Source: Zarea fungicola
Lineage: Eukaryota > Ascomycota > Sordariomycetes > Hypocreales > Cordycipitaceae
DNA length: 64,000 nucleotides
Assembly (NCBI GenBank): GCA_900169235.1
Contig: FWCC01000269.1
Span: 124,001 to 188,000 of the forward strand
Direction of reading: 5' to 3'
The position numbers and the translations under genes are program-made. Within the stretch, counting starts at the first letter, position 1. Every line of letters begins with the position of its first letter. Below the pieces are notes generated by a model, which ran no database searches, was not told where the DNA came from, and saw nothing but the letters and a program-made list of their open reading frames with translations. This document shows positions 1-10,643 of the stretch, one piece after another.

Positions 1-281
1 TTAGGAAGGCCGCGCTTCGTTACTGCCGCAAGTTTAGGTGTAGCCGGCGGGGGTGCAATTGGGTCAACTGTAGTCGTGAAAATGGAGGGCAGTTGGTCTT
101 CGATAACACCCGGTGCGAGTGTGATGTTGTAAAGCGTGAAGTTGGACTCGTGAACGTAGAAGTCGGTGCCATCGTCGTTATAGAAATGGAGAGCGAGGCC
201 CTCTTCAGCATGGTCAGGTAGAGTGAGGCTGCCAGCCCGTGCCACCACAGGCAAAAGCGCAGAGAGACTCAGAAGACGCAT
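1..281 (-). CDS. secreted protein of unknown function, 5' part only
   Basis: The reading frame opens with ATG at 279-281 and stays open for 93 codons to the left window edge, so only the N-terminus is visible. It starts MRLLSLSALLPVVARAGS, a convincing signal peptide with probable cleavage near residues 16-18. The mature part contains two N-glycosylation sequons (ESNFT, YNIT) and a Pro-rich stretch (IAPPPATPK) followed by a dibasic KR just before the edge, which could be a Kex2 cleavage site. I do not recognise the family. A shorter overlapping frame at 20-211 on the same strand lacks these properties and is a shadow. The signal peptide and sequons are seen directly; secretion and processing are inferred. 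The remainder of the gene lies outside the window. Confidence 0.6.
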   Translation of the reverse strand, partial: MRLLSLSALLPVVARAGSLTLPDHAEEGLALHFYNDDGTDFYVHESNFTLYNITLAPGVIEDQLPSIFTTTVDPIAPPPATPKLAAVTKRGLP

Positions 282-1822
282 TTCTTTCCAAAGTATTAGA
301 AATAGAAATGAGTAAAGCAATGCTTAGTGTCAGGAAGGGGAGTTAACTTGGGCTTACCGAATAACAGTTCTTGTCCAGAACGAGATAGACGTGATGGATG
401 CTACTATTGCTCTGCAATAAGCGGGTGCATATTATATATATGTGTCTTTATCATTTTCTGTCGAATATTTTAGTCCCTAATAAATCTTCATCTACACGAC
501 TACTAGCGAAAGCTGACTTGTAGGTTAAACCCGGCACAGAGACATTGTTCCCGAGGCATTTGACTTCTACACATTAGGCCTTCCAAGTCTATAAGCATCT
601 AGACCAGACAAATTTTAAAAGTATATTCTAAAATATTACGGTAGCTAGTCTACAGCGTCGCCAAAGTACGCCCATTTGTCCACATTAACCATGTAAAGAG
701 ACTGTTCGGAGTTTATAGAATTACTAATCGGCACAGTCCACTGGAAGTGACCAACATCATGCAGATGGATACTTTGAAACAAGTCCGCCGACAGCGTCAG
801 TTGTGCACCATGAATCGCGTTTAAGATTAATCATAAAGTTCGTGGATAATCAAGTCAGCAATCCGACTCCATATCTCCGCGCGATTTCTGACCGAACTCC
901 TCAGAAACCCGCCAACTGCAAAAATAGGTGGCCTAATTTGAAAATTCAAAACAAAAACTAATCATCGCTGCTTGTATACTGCCATAGCTTGACTCTGCGG
1001 CACGCCCCAGCGAATGAATGTACATGGTAAGATTACCCCCAATTTGCGCGGAAGTTGGAGAAGATGCCGGGCAAAATAAAGCTTGCCGAAGCGGACCGCC
1101 CGTCCCCGATTAGGAAGGACAAGGTTATTAATACAGTTGGCCATTCCCAGCTCAACAGCGGGACAGAGAATTTCTCAGCCCATTTACAACTCAGATGCGA
1201 GTCATGCTACTCCAACCACCGAGACAATTGTAAAACCGTCGGACATATACCATTAACGTCCAAATAAATTACCATAGAACGGAGCTAGAAATGACCCACT
1301 CAAATGGATTGCCCTATTATCAGATCGGCCAAGTTACCAAATACTTGCAAGTACTAACTAGGGTCTCTTATCAGTCCCGCCTGTTGGCACGAAATATTAC
1401 TCGATTATTCATCAGCTTAATTTAGGACCCAAGATTCATGCCTAACCTGACAGAATTTCTATCTCAGCTAGGTAAATCAGGAAACCTCTTGAGATGCGAG
1501 TCGTGTGCACAAAGGAAGCCTCCCCAAAAAATCCTTGCTTATTCCCATGCCCTGCTAGATGAGTCTAGGTGGGACGCTCAAGCCATTCGGTGAGTTGACT
1601 ATTATCCCAGTAATATGTCAGCTTAGGCATATCAAGGAAAGGCTGGTGTAGGTTCTGTCAAAAGCGTTCTAGACTCGCATTAGCTTCTAGTATAGATTGC
1701 TCAAATATTGTTATAAGTCTAGATCACAATCTGCTGTCCCCCGTCACCTCTAGCCATGATCAACTCGTCTCTTCCAGTCAGCTTCCGCTTCTCTATCTCT
1801 TAATATCTTTGCAAGGCTCACT
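282..1822. other. intergenic, AT-rich; nothing recognised
   Basis: About 1.5 kb between the divergent secreted-protein genes. All frames are broken at short intervals and no open stretch has a fungal-gene look. Both flanking promoters must lie here, with short TATATATA tracts near 430-441. No tRNA or repeat was recognised. Confidence 0.5.
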
Positions 1823-2308
1823 ATGCATGTTTTATCGCTGGGTCTGCAATGCCTTGGCATGCTTGCCATGGCTACTGCAGCGCCATCATCGACCAAGGAT
1901 GAACCAACTTCACCCAACCCCAACCTGTACAAGCGAGACTCGGATGCATCACCGCTAGTAAGTTCCGCGCCATGGGCCAGTCCTTTCCTCCCTCCATTCT
2001 TTACATACCTTTCTGGGGTTTTTTTTAACTCAATTTTTCTCAATGCGTAGTCTATTGGGGTTCCATCCGTGGCCGACATGTACGCTTTCTGCGCACCGTT
2101 CCTATCGCAGCCCCCCAAGACTTCGATGAGGTGCAGGTCTTTCACAGATTGGGATACCAACATTACTGATAATGTTTGCAAAAATTGCTGCAGATGTAGC
2201 ATATTTGGCGCCATGACCTGCACGAACATTGGCTTTACATGTGGATTTGTATCAACGTGGACTATGGAAAGTGTATGTGCTGGTCAGAATCGCTGCAAAT
2301 GCTCCTAG
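1823..2308 (+). CDS. small secreted cysteine-rich protein with Kex2-like site
   Basis: Two exons, 1823-1957 and 2051-2308, with a 93-bp intron (GTAAGT..GCGTAG, phase 0) give a 130-residue protein. Residues 1-20 (MHVLSLGLQCLGMLAMATAA) form a signal peptide. NLYKR at residues 35-39 is a Kex2-type dibasic site, so a propeptide of about 19 residues may be removed. The remaining 91 or so residues carry 11 cysteines, including a dense CKNCCRC cluster and a C-terminal CKC. No family is recognised. Size, signal peptide, propeptide and Cys density are typical of fungal effectors, killer-like peptides or antimicrobial peptides, and function cannot be chosen among these. The odd cysteine number could mean a free Cys or a dimer. 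It stands alone, with long AT-rich spacers on both sides. Confidence 0.65.
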
Positions 2309-3273
2309 ATTGCTACATGGCGATTTACAGCTTAACGGAGTGTTTATTAGTTTAGATATAGTGATACAGACAGAGCTCCTAGTTGGAGGAAGGCACTGAC
2401 CAGCCCAGAAAATGGTTACTGTCCCATAAAACAGCTATCTGAGGTCCCTTCTACTATTCCGTCGGAGGTTCTCTAACTGTAAATTGCTATTTAGTTCGTT
2501 GCATCGAGATGAAGCTTCACCCGCAGAAAATATTCCCCAACTCCGTAATTATGCCCGGTTTATCAAGTGAATAGCAGTAACGAAATTGCGTCTAGGAATA
2601 GAATGTCAACATGCAGTGCCTTTTTTCTCGATCTTGAGGTCGGGAAGACTCGACTGCCTGAAACATCCAACAGGCAATCAAGCTCATCTTACAATGGGAT
2701 TGGCTTCGTTGCTTAAGTTATGCAATTTTTCACGTAGTACATAGATTTACGAGTTCAAAGTGTCGCAATACAGCATTTTTTTGCTTGGCCTCAGACGAAG
2801 CCGCAAATATACAGGCAGCAAGCAAATATATCAGCAGCTTTGCAGTGTTTGCCGCAGTTTCATTGAACCTTGCCGCAAATATTTGAGGGCGGGCGATGTG
2901 GTTCGAATGTGTACGTATGCGAGAGCTGTGGACTAATTTTTACACTGCTGTCAAGTAGATACTTGTGCAGACACTCAACTCTCTAGATACGTATATAATT
3001 CCTAGACTATATTCAGGGTTTGCATGCGTGTTCCGATGCTACCTATGCTCGAGGACTGAACATCTGACATAGCTACTACTAAATTATATAATTCTACAGC
3101 TATCTATTCGACACTAAGTGTATTGGTTGGGGTGGTGCCTTCGGATGAGGAGTCTCGCGGCAGTCCGAGGGAGCAGAACTTTAGTTGAGCTATATTGTGT
3201 TGCTACTATTGTTCTAGTAACCGGCTGACTGACTAATATATGGCTTTCCATCCGCTACATTGGCCTAAGCAAA
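2309..3273. other. intergenic; nothing recognised
   Basis: AT-rich spacer between the small Cys-rich gene and the 3' end of the dehydrogenase gene. No frame, RNA gene or repeat was recognised. Confidence 0.5.
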
Positions 3274-4565
3274 TCAACTCTCATCCTGAATTGCGAGGGA
3301 AGTATTAGGGGCTGGAAACGTAAAGAGAACCTTAGTTTCCTTATGACTGTTAAACGCATCATAGGCTTTGGCGGCATCAGCGATTGCATACTTTCCAGAA
3401 ACAATAAAGCCTGTCTTAGCCCGACCAGATTTTATCAAACTGTAGCAGGCATTTACCATCTCAGTTGTATTGACTGATCCTCCCCTGATACTCAACGCTT
3501 TCGCCCAAAACATAGAAATGGGAAAGTTCATCGTTGGACTAATGGTAGTACCCCGCGGAACTCCAGCTGAGTCTGGCTGGGCAAGGTAGACACCAGCAAG
3601 ACCAATGCCACCGTTGGGAGCAGTGACTTGGATTGCCTGGTTAATGACGAAGTCTTGCTGCGGAAGTAGTTCGCTATTGACGCATTCCTCCCCGATGCAG
3701 TCGCAGGAGCGCGCGACTCCGCCGGGTAAGATCTTGAGGATTTGGTCAGCCGGGGACCCTTTGCGCAGATCAATCGGGATACACCCAATAGATTTCGCCT
3801 TTTCAAGACGGGAATCAACGTGGTCAATGGAGAAGACCTGGCTAGCGCCGCGCAGAATAGCGCTGTACGCACACAGCAGACCCATGGGACCTGCGCCAAA
3901 GACTGCGACCGAGTCACCGGGATTAAAGCCAGCGAAATCAAGGTTCTGCCAGCCTGTACAGAATATATCTGACATGAAAAGAAGATCATCATCTGGGATA
4001 TCTTGAGCGTCATTGACAATGAAAAGATTACTGTCCGCTTTCGGAACTCGAACAAGCTCAGCTGCCAAAACAAAGCTCTGTTGTTAGTAATTTATATAGC
4101 GTTGTATGAGGATGGTTAACTCTATTCACCTTGGCAGCCGCCTAAATCCCCAAAATCTTCACCGAACCCAAAGATAGCATCGTTGGAGTTGAGCTGACGT
4201 GGATCTTGCAGTAATAGGTTTCCTTGTGGATATATACAATTTATAACCACTCGGTCGCCTATCTTGACAAAAGTGACACTAGATCCAACTTCAGTCACAA
4301 AACCCATAGCCTCATGCCCCATGGCCCATGGAACCTGGCTGCTGCCCAGAATACCATGGTAGACATGCAAGTCTGAGCCGCAGATGGCAGCAGAGGTAAC
4401 TTGAACAATAGCATCATCCGGTTTCAGTATCTTTGGTACTGGAATTTGTTGGACGCTCATATTGAAGGGCTGGCCGTCCCAAATGACGGCACTCATGGTC
4501 TTGCCACCAGGAGTGGACGCTGGGCCGCCAATTTCAGCATCGGAGCCGATAGCCTGTGTTGCCAT
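3274..4565 (-). CDS. zinc-type alcohol dehydrogenase, glutathione-independent formaldehyde dehydrogenase-like
   Basis: Exons 4565-4130 and 4061-3274 with a 68-bp intron (GTGAAT..GGCAG) encode 407 residues, close to the roughly 400 of the family. The junction restores GGCQAELVRVPKADSNL, a conserved block of glutathione-independent formaldehyde-dehydrogenase-like MDR proteins. The catalytic zinc region ICGSDLHVYHG, the GHEAMGFVTEVG motif and the Rossmann glycines VFGAGPMGLL are present. The structural-zinc lobe is unusual: after VVINCIYPQG there is no CxxCxxC cluster, only an Asn/Asp-rich linker. Family knowledge suggests NAD(P)-dependent oxidation of an aldehyde or alcohol; the actual substrate is unknown. 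No other genes of a pathway lie next to it. Confidence 0.85.
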
Positions 4566-6228
4566 TGCAGTTGAATTATTATATTTAGTGGATAAGATAT
4601 TGTAGGTTCTCTTTGGTATGAAATAATGCAGTATCTGGAATAGATCTGGTTGGCTTGCCAGTGCTCTTATAGTTCTCAGTAGTTACTAGAGAACTACATT
4701 GTTATAGCATGAGCGGCAGACTAACTACCTCTAGCGACTCATACTAGATTTCCATCCTAGTCCTCCATTCAGCGATGTTACTGACACAGTCTAAATCGAG
4801 TATTTGCTAATTATGATTACTATTCAAACTGTCAGCTTATGGCTACAGTGCATGCCTCTAGGGTCATAAGGTAGCCATTTAATACAAATATCACCTAAAG
4901 TGGTTAGAGTGTAAAGACACGACTTCTTAATTTAGTCTTTTTATAAGCTATCCTAACGTTCTCGGTTATTGCAATACGCGGGCGAACTAGCATCTAGCTG
5001 AGCAACGCAAGGCGGACATTAGGTGGACATTGGGCGGACATTACAGGGTGGTGGACGGGATACTTAAAAATAACAATATTACAGAGCAAGGCAATCCCTT
5101 TCCATGCTTGAATGTTTCTTGTGAGTCGCTGTAAGCTGCTCGTCAGCCTTCAACGAAGGGAACGCGTGTCAAATATTCAGAATGGCTCTTAACTGCTGAG
5201 TAATAAATACCAGGTTCACTTCTATATTTTCCGGCCTGTTAGCTCCTCTATACCCTTGTATATTAATACCAGCTCGTGCTCTTAGCCACAGCCCATGTCA
5301 AAAGTCCGGGTGTCATCTGGAAGGGGTGCTGGACCAACAGGTGAGAGGAGGTGGGCGGGAGCGGGCAGGAACGGGCGGGAACGGGCGGGCAATCTGAAGG
5401 CTGATCTACAAGTTATGAAAACTGGATAACTCCATGGATCAGCGTAAAAGTTGGACGATGCTCTCAGTATTGCCACCAATATCAACGACCCTGGCGCGGC
5501 GTGTCGAAAGCGCGCCCGCTGATGGAAGAACTGCTAGGCAGTGGCGACGTGGCAGACAACAAGAACCAAAGATTATTCATTCATCAAATTATACAAATGA
5601 AAATATTGCGGATTTTTTGCGGCGTCCGTAGGGATTGCTGGTCGGAAAAGCTTTAACGCTTCTGTTTCGCACCTAGCTGGATCCTGTCTGAAAAGCACAG
5701 CAGCACAGATCTGTCATGATCGTACCTCAGTGATGTTCTAAAAAATTCGAACCGTAATTACGTAGCACACGGGGAAGGGTAGTTATTGAGTGCGGGTAGA
5801 GCGTCTCGTTCCAACGAGTGAGTGCCTCTTGACGTTATCCGGGCTGTCAGTTCTTGCAGTCTAAGACAGTTTTAACAAAAGGTGGGGTCTGGTCTTCATC
5901 AAGAAAGATTCTACTGGAAGGCGGCTTTGCGTTGCCGTTAATTAGTCTTGGCAGCCTCATTATTGACTCAGCTACCCGCATTGATTAGGCTGTCCGTTTT
6001 GCCGTATTGCCGTGCTGCCGTCCAGCCGATTTCCCACTCCTAAATCCGCTGCCCTCTGGCATCGTACAGAAAATTCGGGTAAACAGCGCGTGCAATTCAA
6101 CGACAATTGCGATTCATGATTCGTAGAGAACAGTGCCTACAAAAATTCTCTCTTTGCACTCAAAAGAATTTGTCAATTTCTTCTCTAAGACCGATGTATT
6201 CTGGCTCAATTCGGTATCGTCGAGCAAC
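4566..6228. other. intergenic with short GC-rich tandem repeats
   Basis: This 1.7-kb spacer between divergent genes is largely AT-rich and frame-broken. It contains three near-copies of a GGCGGACATT unit (about 5011-5043) and four head-to-tail 10-mers close to GGGCGGGAAC (5351-5390). The latter contrast sharply with their surroundings. No coding frame is supported. Confidence 0.5.
5351..5390. repeat. 4 x 10-bp GC-rich tandem repeat
   Basis: Four consecutive decamers of the form ryGGGCGGGA differ at only a few positions and sit in AT-rich sequence. A weaker related array of GGNGGACATT units lies about 320 bp to the left. It could be a transcription-factor site cluster for the aminopeptidase or dehydrogenase promoter, or a simple minisatellite. 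Confidence 0.7.
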
Positions 6229-8183
6229 ATGGATCAAATCAACTCCACACTCCGACTTGCTGCGCTGCGCAAGCTGATGAGAAGGCACAACATCAGCACT
6301 TACAGTAAAGTTCAGTCATGACACATCAGTCAATTGAATCTAATCTACCACAGTTGTACCATCCGGGGATAGCCATGCTTCTGAATACGTCGCGGACTGC
6401 TTCAAGCGCCGAGAATACATCTCAGGATTTGACGGTTCGTCTGGATGGGCTGCAATCGGCGAGGAGGGGGCAGCTCTCACAACCGATGGTCGATACCTTG
6501 AACAGGCCACACACCAGCTAGATGGCAACTGGCAACTACTTAATTCTGGCTGGGAGGACTGGGTTGCGGAGCAATGCAAAGGGGGCAAGTCTGCTGGCGT
6601 GGATCCTACTCTGATCTCACCAGCAGTCGCGAAGCAGCTAACAGAAACGATCCAGAAGGCAGGAGGCTATGGACTGGTTCCTATTACAGAGAATCTAATT
6701 GATAAGATATGGCGGGATGATCGACCTGGCGTGCCGATGGAGAAGATATTTGTGCACCCTGAGAAGTACGCTGGAAAGTCTGTCAAGGCAAAGCTCACTG
6801 AGCTTCGCGAGGCAAATATGAAATTGGACGCATCTGGCGTATACGTCAGCATGCTGGATGAGGTTGCTTGGCTCTTCAACCTGCGTGGAAGCGACATCAA
6901 GTATAGCCCGCTATTTTACTGCTACGCCTTCATCACCGCCGACAAGGCCATACTTTACATTGACGAGTCCAAGGTCGATAAGGCTGTCAGTGAGCATCTC
7001 ACAGCAAGCGGCGTCAGCGTCAAGACTTATGATAGCTTTTTTGAAGATGTTGAGCAGGTTGGTGAGGGCAAGTATCTGATTACTAGCAACGCGTCGTGGG
7101 CTCTGAATTCTGCGCTCGGTAGCAGGAAGGCAGTGGAAGTCAAGAGCCTCATTGCTGATGCCAAATCAGTCAAGAATGAGGTTGAACTGGAAGGCATGCG
7201 CGCGTGCCACATCCGTGACGGTGCTGCGTTGACATCGTATTTTGCATGGCTGGAGGACCAGCTTGTAGCAAAAAATTCTGTCATTAACGAGGCGAAGGCA
7301 GCTGATAAGCTCCTAGAGCTGCGTAGAAAGCAAGGCCTCTTCTTTGGTAACTCTTTTGCCACCATTTCTAGCACTGGACCAAAGTATGACCCTGTTTTTA
7401 AAAAAAGCCTCTACTTGCGTCTTAAGCTAACATACCAATCCAGTGCTGCAATTGTGCATTACCACGCTACGCATGGAAAGAGCTCGGTGATTGACCCCAA
7501 CGCAGTGTATCTTTGCGACTCTGGCGCTCAGTATCATGACGGGACAACTGACACCACTCGTACATTTCATTTCGGTACGCCAAGCGACTTTGAAAAGGAG
7601 GTATATACACGCGTCCTTAAAGGACTCATTGCTCTTCACCAAGCTGTATTCCCTGCGGGAGTTACGGGCTTCTCGTTAAACGCCTTGGCTAGACAGTTTC
7701 TTTGGGTAAGTAGCCTCGGTAATTTCTAGTCCTTTCCCTTCTAGCTAACCTATGTAGAATGCTGGTCTTAATTTCCATCATAGCACTAGCCATGGCGTTG
7801 GTTCGTTCTTGAATGTCCATGAGGGCCCGATAGGGATCGGTAGTCGCCGCACATTTAGTGAACATCCCCTTAGGCCTGGCAATGTGCTCTCAAACGAGCC
7901 CGGGTTCTATCAAAAAGATGATTTTGGTATTCGCATTGAGAATATGATGGTTGTTGTGACGGCCAAGACTGAAAATAACTTTGGTGGCACAGCTTTCTAT
8001 GGCTTTGAAAACATTACAATGGTCCCTTATTGTAGGAAGCTGGTCGACTTATCTCTGCTAAGCTTGGATGAGAAGAGCTGGATCAATGCGAGGAACGCAG
8101 AAACTCTAGAGAAGATCCAGGATCTCGTGTCAAATGACGAGCTGACACTTGCGTGGCTTAGGCGCAACACGGCACCATTCTAA
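6229..8183 (+). CDS. ampp: cytosolic Xaa-Pro aminopeptidase P (M24B)
   Basis: Four exons (6229-6304, 6354-7383, 7444-7705, 7758-8183) with introns of 49, 60 and 52 bp give 597 residues, near the usual 600-650. The enzyme releases an N-terminal residue linked to proline, using two divalent metal ions. The creatinase-like N-terminal halves include GFDGSSGWAAIGEEG and TDGRYLEQATHQLDGNW. The catalytic domain has all five ligands: Asp394 (DSGAQY), Asp405 (GTTDTTRT), His468 (SHGVGSFLNVHEGP), Glu503 (NEPGFY) and Glu517 (GIRIEN). An apparent stop near 6319 and an odd insert after ISSTGP disappear when introns are removed. The usual GTGHG is STSHG here, a mild deviation near the active site. There is no targeting sequence, so a cytosolic location is inferred. 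The first in-frame ATG was chosen as start. Confidence 0.9.
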
Positions 8184-8526
8184 AGGCGAAGGAAGGCAGA
8201 GGCCAGATAAGCACACATGCAAACCACGGTTTTTCACATAAACTTTGAGCACTGGTGAACGGAATTGTAGCTCGCAGATGGTTCCTCAATATTGGCTCTA
8301 CGGCCAATACGGATGTTCAATTAGCCTCAAGTCCAGGTAGCGCCGCCCGTTTCTCTGTCAGAACTGATTGCTGGGGCTATGAGGATGTATATGTAATTCA
8401 AGGTATTATTTACCATCTAGTGCAACGCTTCTGCCGGTAAAGATCGTACCCTATCAGCATATTTGAGGTGTCAAATTTACCGAGCTCAGTTACAAAGGCC
8501 CTGCTATTTCACTAGTAGCCACCGAC
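8184..8526. other. convergent intergenic; nothing recognised
   Basis: Short spacer between the 3' ends of two convergent genes. No open frame or structure was recognised; it presumably holds both 3' UTRs. Confidence 0.5.
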
Positions 8527-9900
8527 TCAATTTCCGCCGTTTACGGGGATTTCCCACTCGTATTTCGAAGGATGATCACACTGGGTTGTCACTGCCAGCT
8601 CACCTGCGTGCCAATGCCAATCACCCGTCTCGCTCGTCGATTGCCTCTTTTTGCCCCTGGCAAACTGTAGCGCCATTCGATGTAATCTCCATCTATTTCG
8701 CAGGTGTGGCGTCTCTTTGCGTAGACAGGTCAACATGTAAGCCCTCCAGTCGAGAATTCCTTTGGCGTAGTGCGGCTGCGACACTCTGCCGCCCTCCAAG
8801 GATTCTGGCCATTTGCTGTGCAGCACATCCTGTGAGGTGCATGGCAGCATCCAACCAAAGTTTTGGATAGACTTGAAGAAAAACCGCTGTCGCTTCTGTA
8901 TAATAGCTCGATGGAACCACTTGTTTACCTCGGATAACGCTAGTAGCGTCTTGGCCGCGGTCCTGACTGATGCTGCGTCAAATACCTGAGGCGCAAACAG
9001 TTCCTCCCGAATTTGAGAAGAAGGGACCTGAACAATGTTATCTAAAATTATATCGAATAGCTCGCCAATAGCAAAAATTTGATACTTTAATGGTAACGTT
9101 GCATGTTGCAAAGGGCATGTCTCCAGTTGCTGTGGGACTGGGAGTACAGTCGGTCTGGCTAGGATCCAAGCTGTGTCGTCCATGCTGTCTGGATCCCACC
9201 AAATCTGAGGCTCCGCGTCAGGATTGGTTTTCGGTGACCCATAGCGCTCTACAGCGAAGCCAAAGAATTGGTCGGCACGGCCCTGCATGTCGTAGTACTC
9301 GACGCAGTATTTTAGCCCCTGTCCGCTCTCGCCATACTTGCGGTAGTCGGAATCCGGTGCGTAAAACGATTCCCACAGCGCTTTCGGGGTGAGATTGTTT
9401 CGCCGACAGAGCCAGGATAGACAAGAGCGATGGATGTGCAGGAAGGGCACGTTGTCCGTGTTCCAATCCTCTCTGCCCTCAATTTCCACGCCGCCGTAGC
9501 TATCCACAGAACTTTGCAAAGTTAGTCACTGAGAATGGACAGCTTTCTCTTGCTTCTGCCGGGCGGCTTCTTACCACGGCGGGGACACGTAGCCGGGTTC
9601 CCACACTGGTGCAACACACACCCAGTCGTCCCAGAGTGCGCCGTCCTGGGGCGATATGGTTACAATTTCATGAATTGGCTTGGTAGGAACTGGGAAGCCT
9701 GGTGCGTTGATCCATTCCCCATCTCCTGGCGGCCATGACTCCTCACCGTATCCCTCGGTGAGTTGGTTCAGCCAGCTCCGTCGAGCATCATCCAAAGGTC
9801 CGGCACTGTTTAGCAAAAAAGTTAGCTGATCATCATCTTTGTGAGTGAATCAGGACTTGTAACACTACCAAAAGCAACAATATGTATCAAAGCACCCCAT
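8527..9900 (-). CDS. F-box-like fungal protein of unknown function
   Basis: Three exons, 9900-9869, 9805-9575 and 9511-8527, with two 63-bp introns, give 415 residues. The 32-bp first exon is needed to obtain the start MGCFDTYCCFCAGPLDD. The two Cys pairs near the N-terminus resemble a widespread fungal orphan family that begins MGxFDxYCxxCGG. A segment around residues 215-240 (LPLKYQIFAIGELFDIILDNIV) looks like a degenerate F-box helix, followed by an AAKTLLALSEVNKWFH stretch. The rest is Trp-rich without a recognised fold. By analogy it could be an SCF ubiquitin-ligase adaptor, but this is inference. The splice sites are good and the frame is continuous, so the gene itself is well supported. 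Confidence 0.75.
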
Positions 9901-10643
9901 TGCACAGTTCCAATTTATGGTGTAACTTGTAAGAGAGCACTGCCCGTTCTGTCTTGAAGGTACTACTTCTGCTAGCCCCGCTTGCAGCTTACGTTCAACT
10001 GTTGGTCTAAGTAATAATAGACTACCAGACGGTTGGTGGTCAATGCAACTAACAGGCGGGTCGTAAATCTAAAAATGGTTGTGTAAAGTGATCATTGATA
10101 AAATGGCAATTGCATTCGAGATATGTGGTCGTGATGACGATGATGACGGTGATGACGGTGTTAATCTTAACTTGAACTTGTGTTGAAGGAAACTGTTGCA
10201 CCGGATATGGAGAATCCTAATAGATTTTAAACCCGAACTCCATTCGTTCTATCCTGCTGTCAAGACACCAAATAAGAGGAATCACCTACTTAGAAAGCTA
10301 CGAAGTAGTTGACATCTCAGCAAAGAGGAAAAGTCTCTACAAACACTAATAGCCTAAAAAGAAGGGAAAAATTACATGGCAGAGCTAACTTGGTCGAAGA
10401 CCTTGCCTTCCAGTTTAGCAGGGTAGCGTGACTCGACATCATAAACTCGGCCTTTTCACCGGCCTTGTCGGCCCCATCACCGATTTCCGACCAGTCACCA
10501 TCAATCCATTGGCGACACCATGTTGGTATCGCAGAGTGAGTCACGTTTACTACACCATTTCCAACTTGTCAACTACGCCGAAAAAAATTAGCTTTGCTCA
10601 TCGGCATTATTCCCGGCTGTATCTGTACTGTACTTCAGCCACC
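9901..10643. other. divergent promoter region
   Basis: This spacer separates the start of the F-box-like gene from the start of the transporter gene and must carry both promoters. It has a short imperfect GATGAC/GATGACGGT microsatellite at 10132-10160. No coding frame is supported. Confidence 0.5.
10132..10160. repeat. imperfect GATGAC microsatellite
   Basis: Short run of GATGAC, GATGATGAC and GATGACGGT units in the divergent promoter region. No further significance is seen. Confidence 0.6.

Noticed and set aside
6305..6353. Possible frameshift or stop in the aminopeptidase gene
   Set aside because: Removing a 49-bp GT..AG intron restores the conserved N-terminal block, so the gene is intact.
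7384..7443. Apparent insertion after ISSTGP in the aminopeptidase
   Set aside because: The segment is an in-frame intron without stop codons; splicing restores STGPNAAIVHY.
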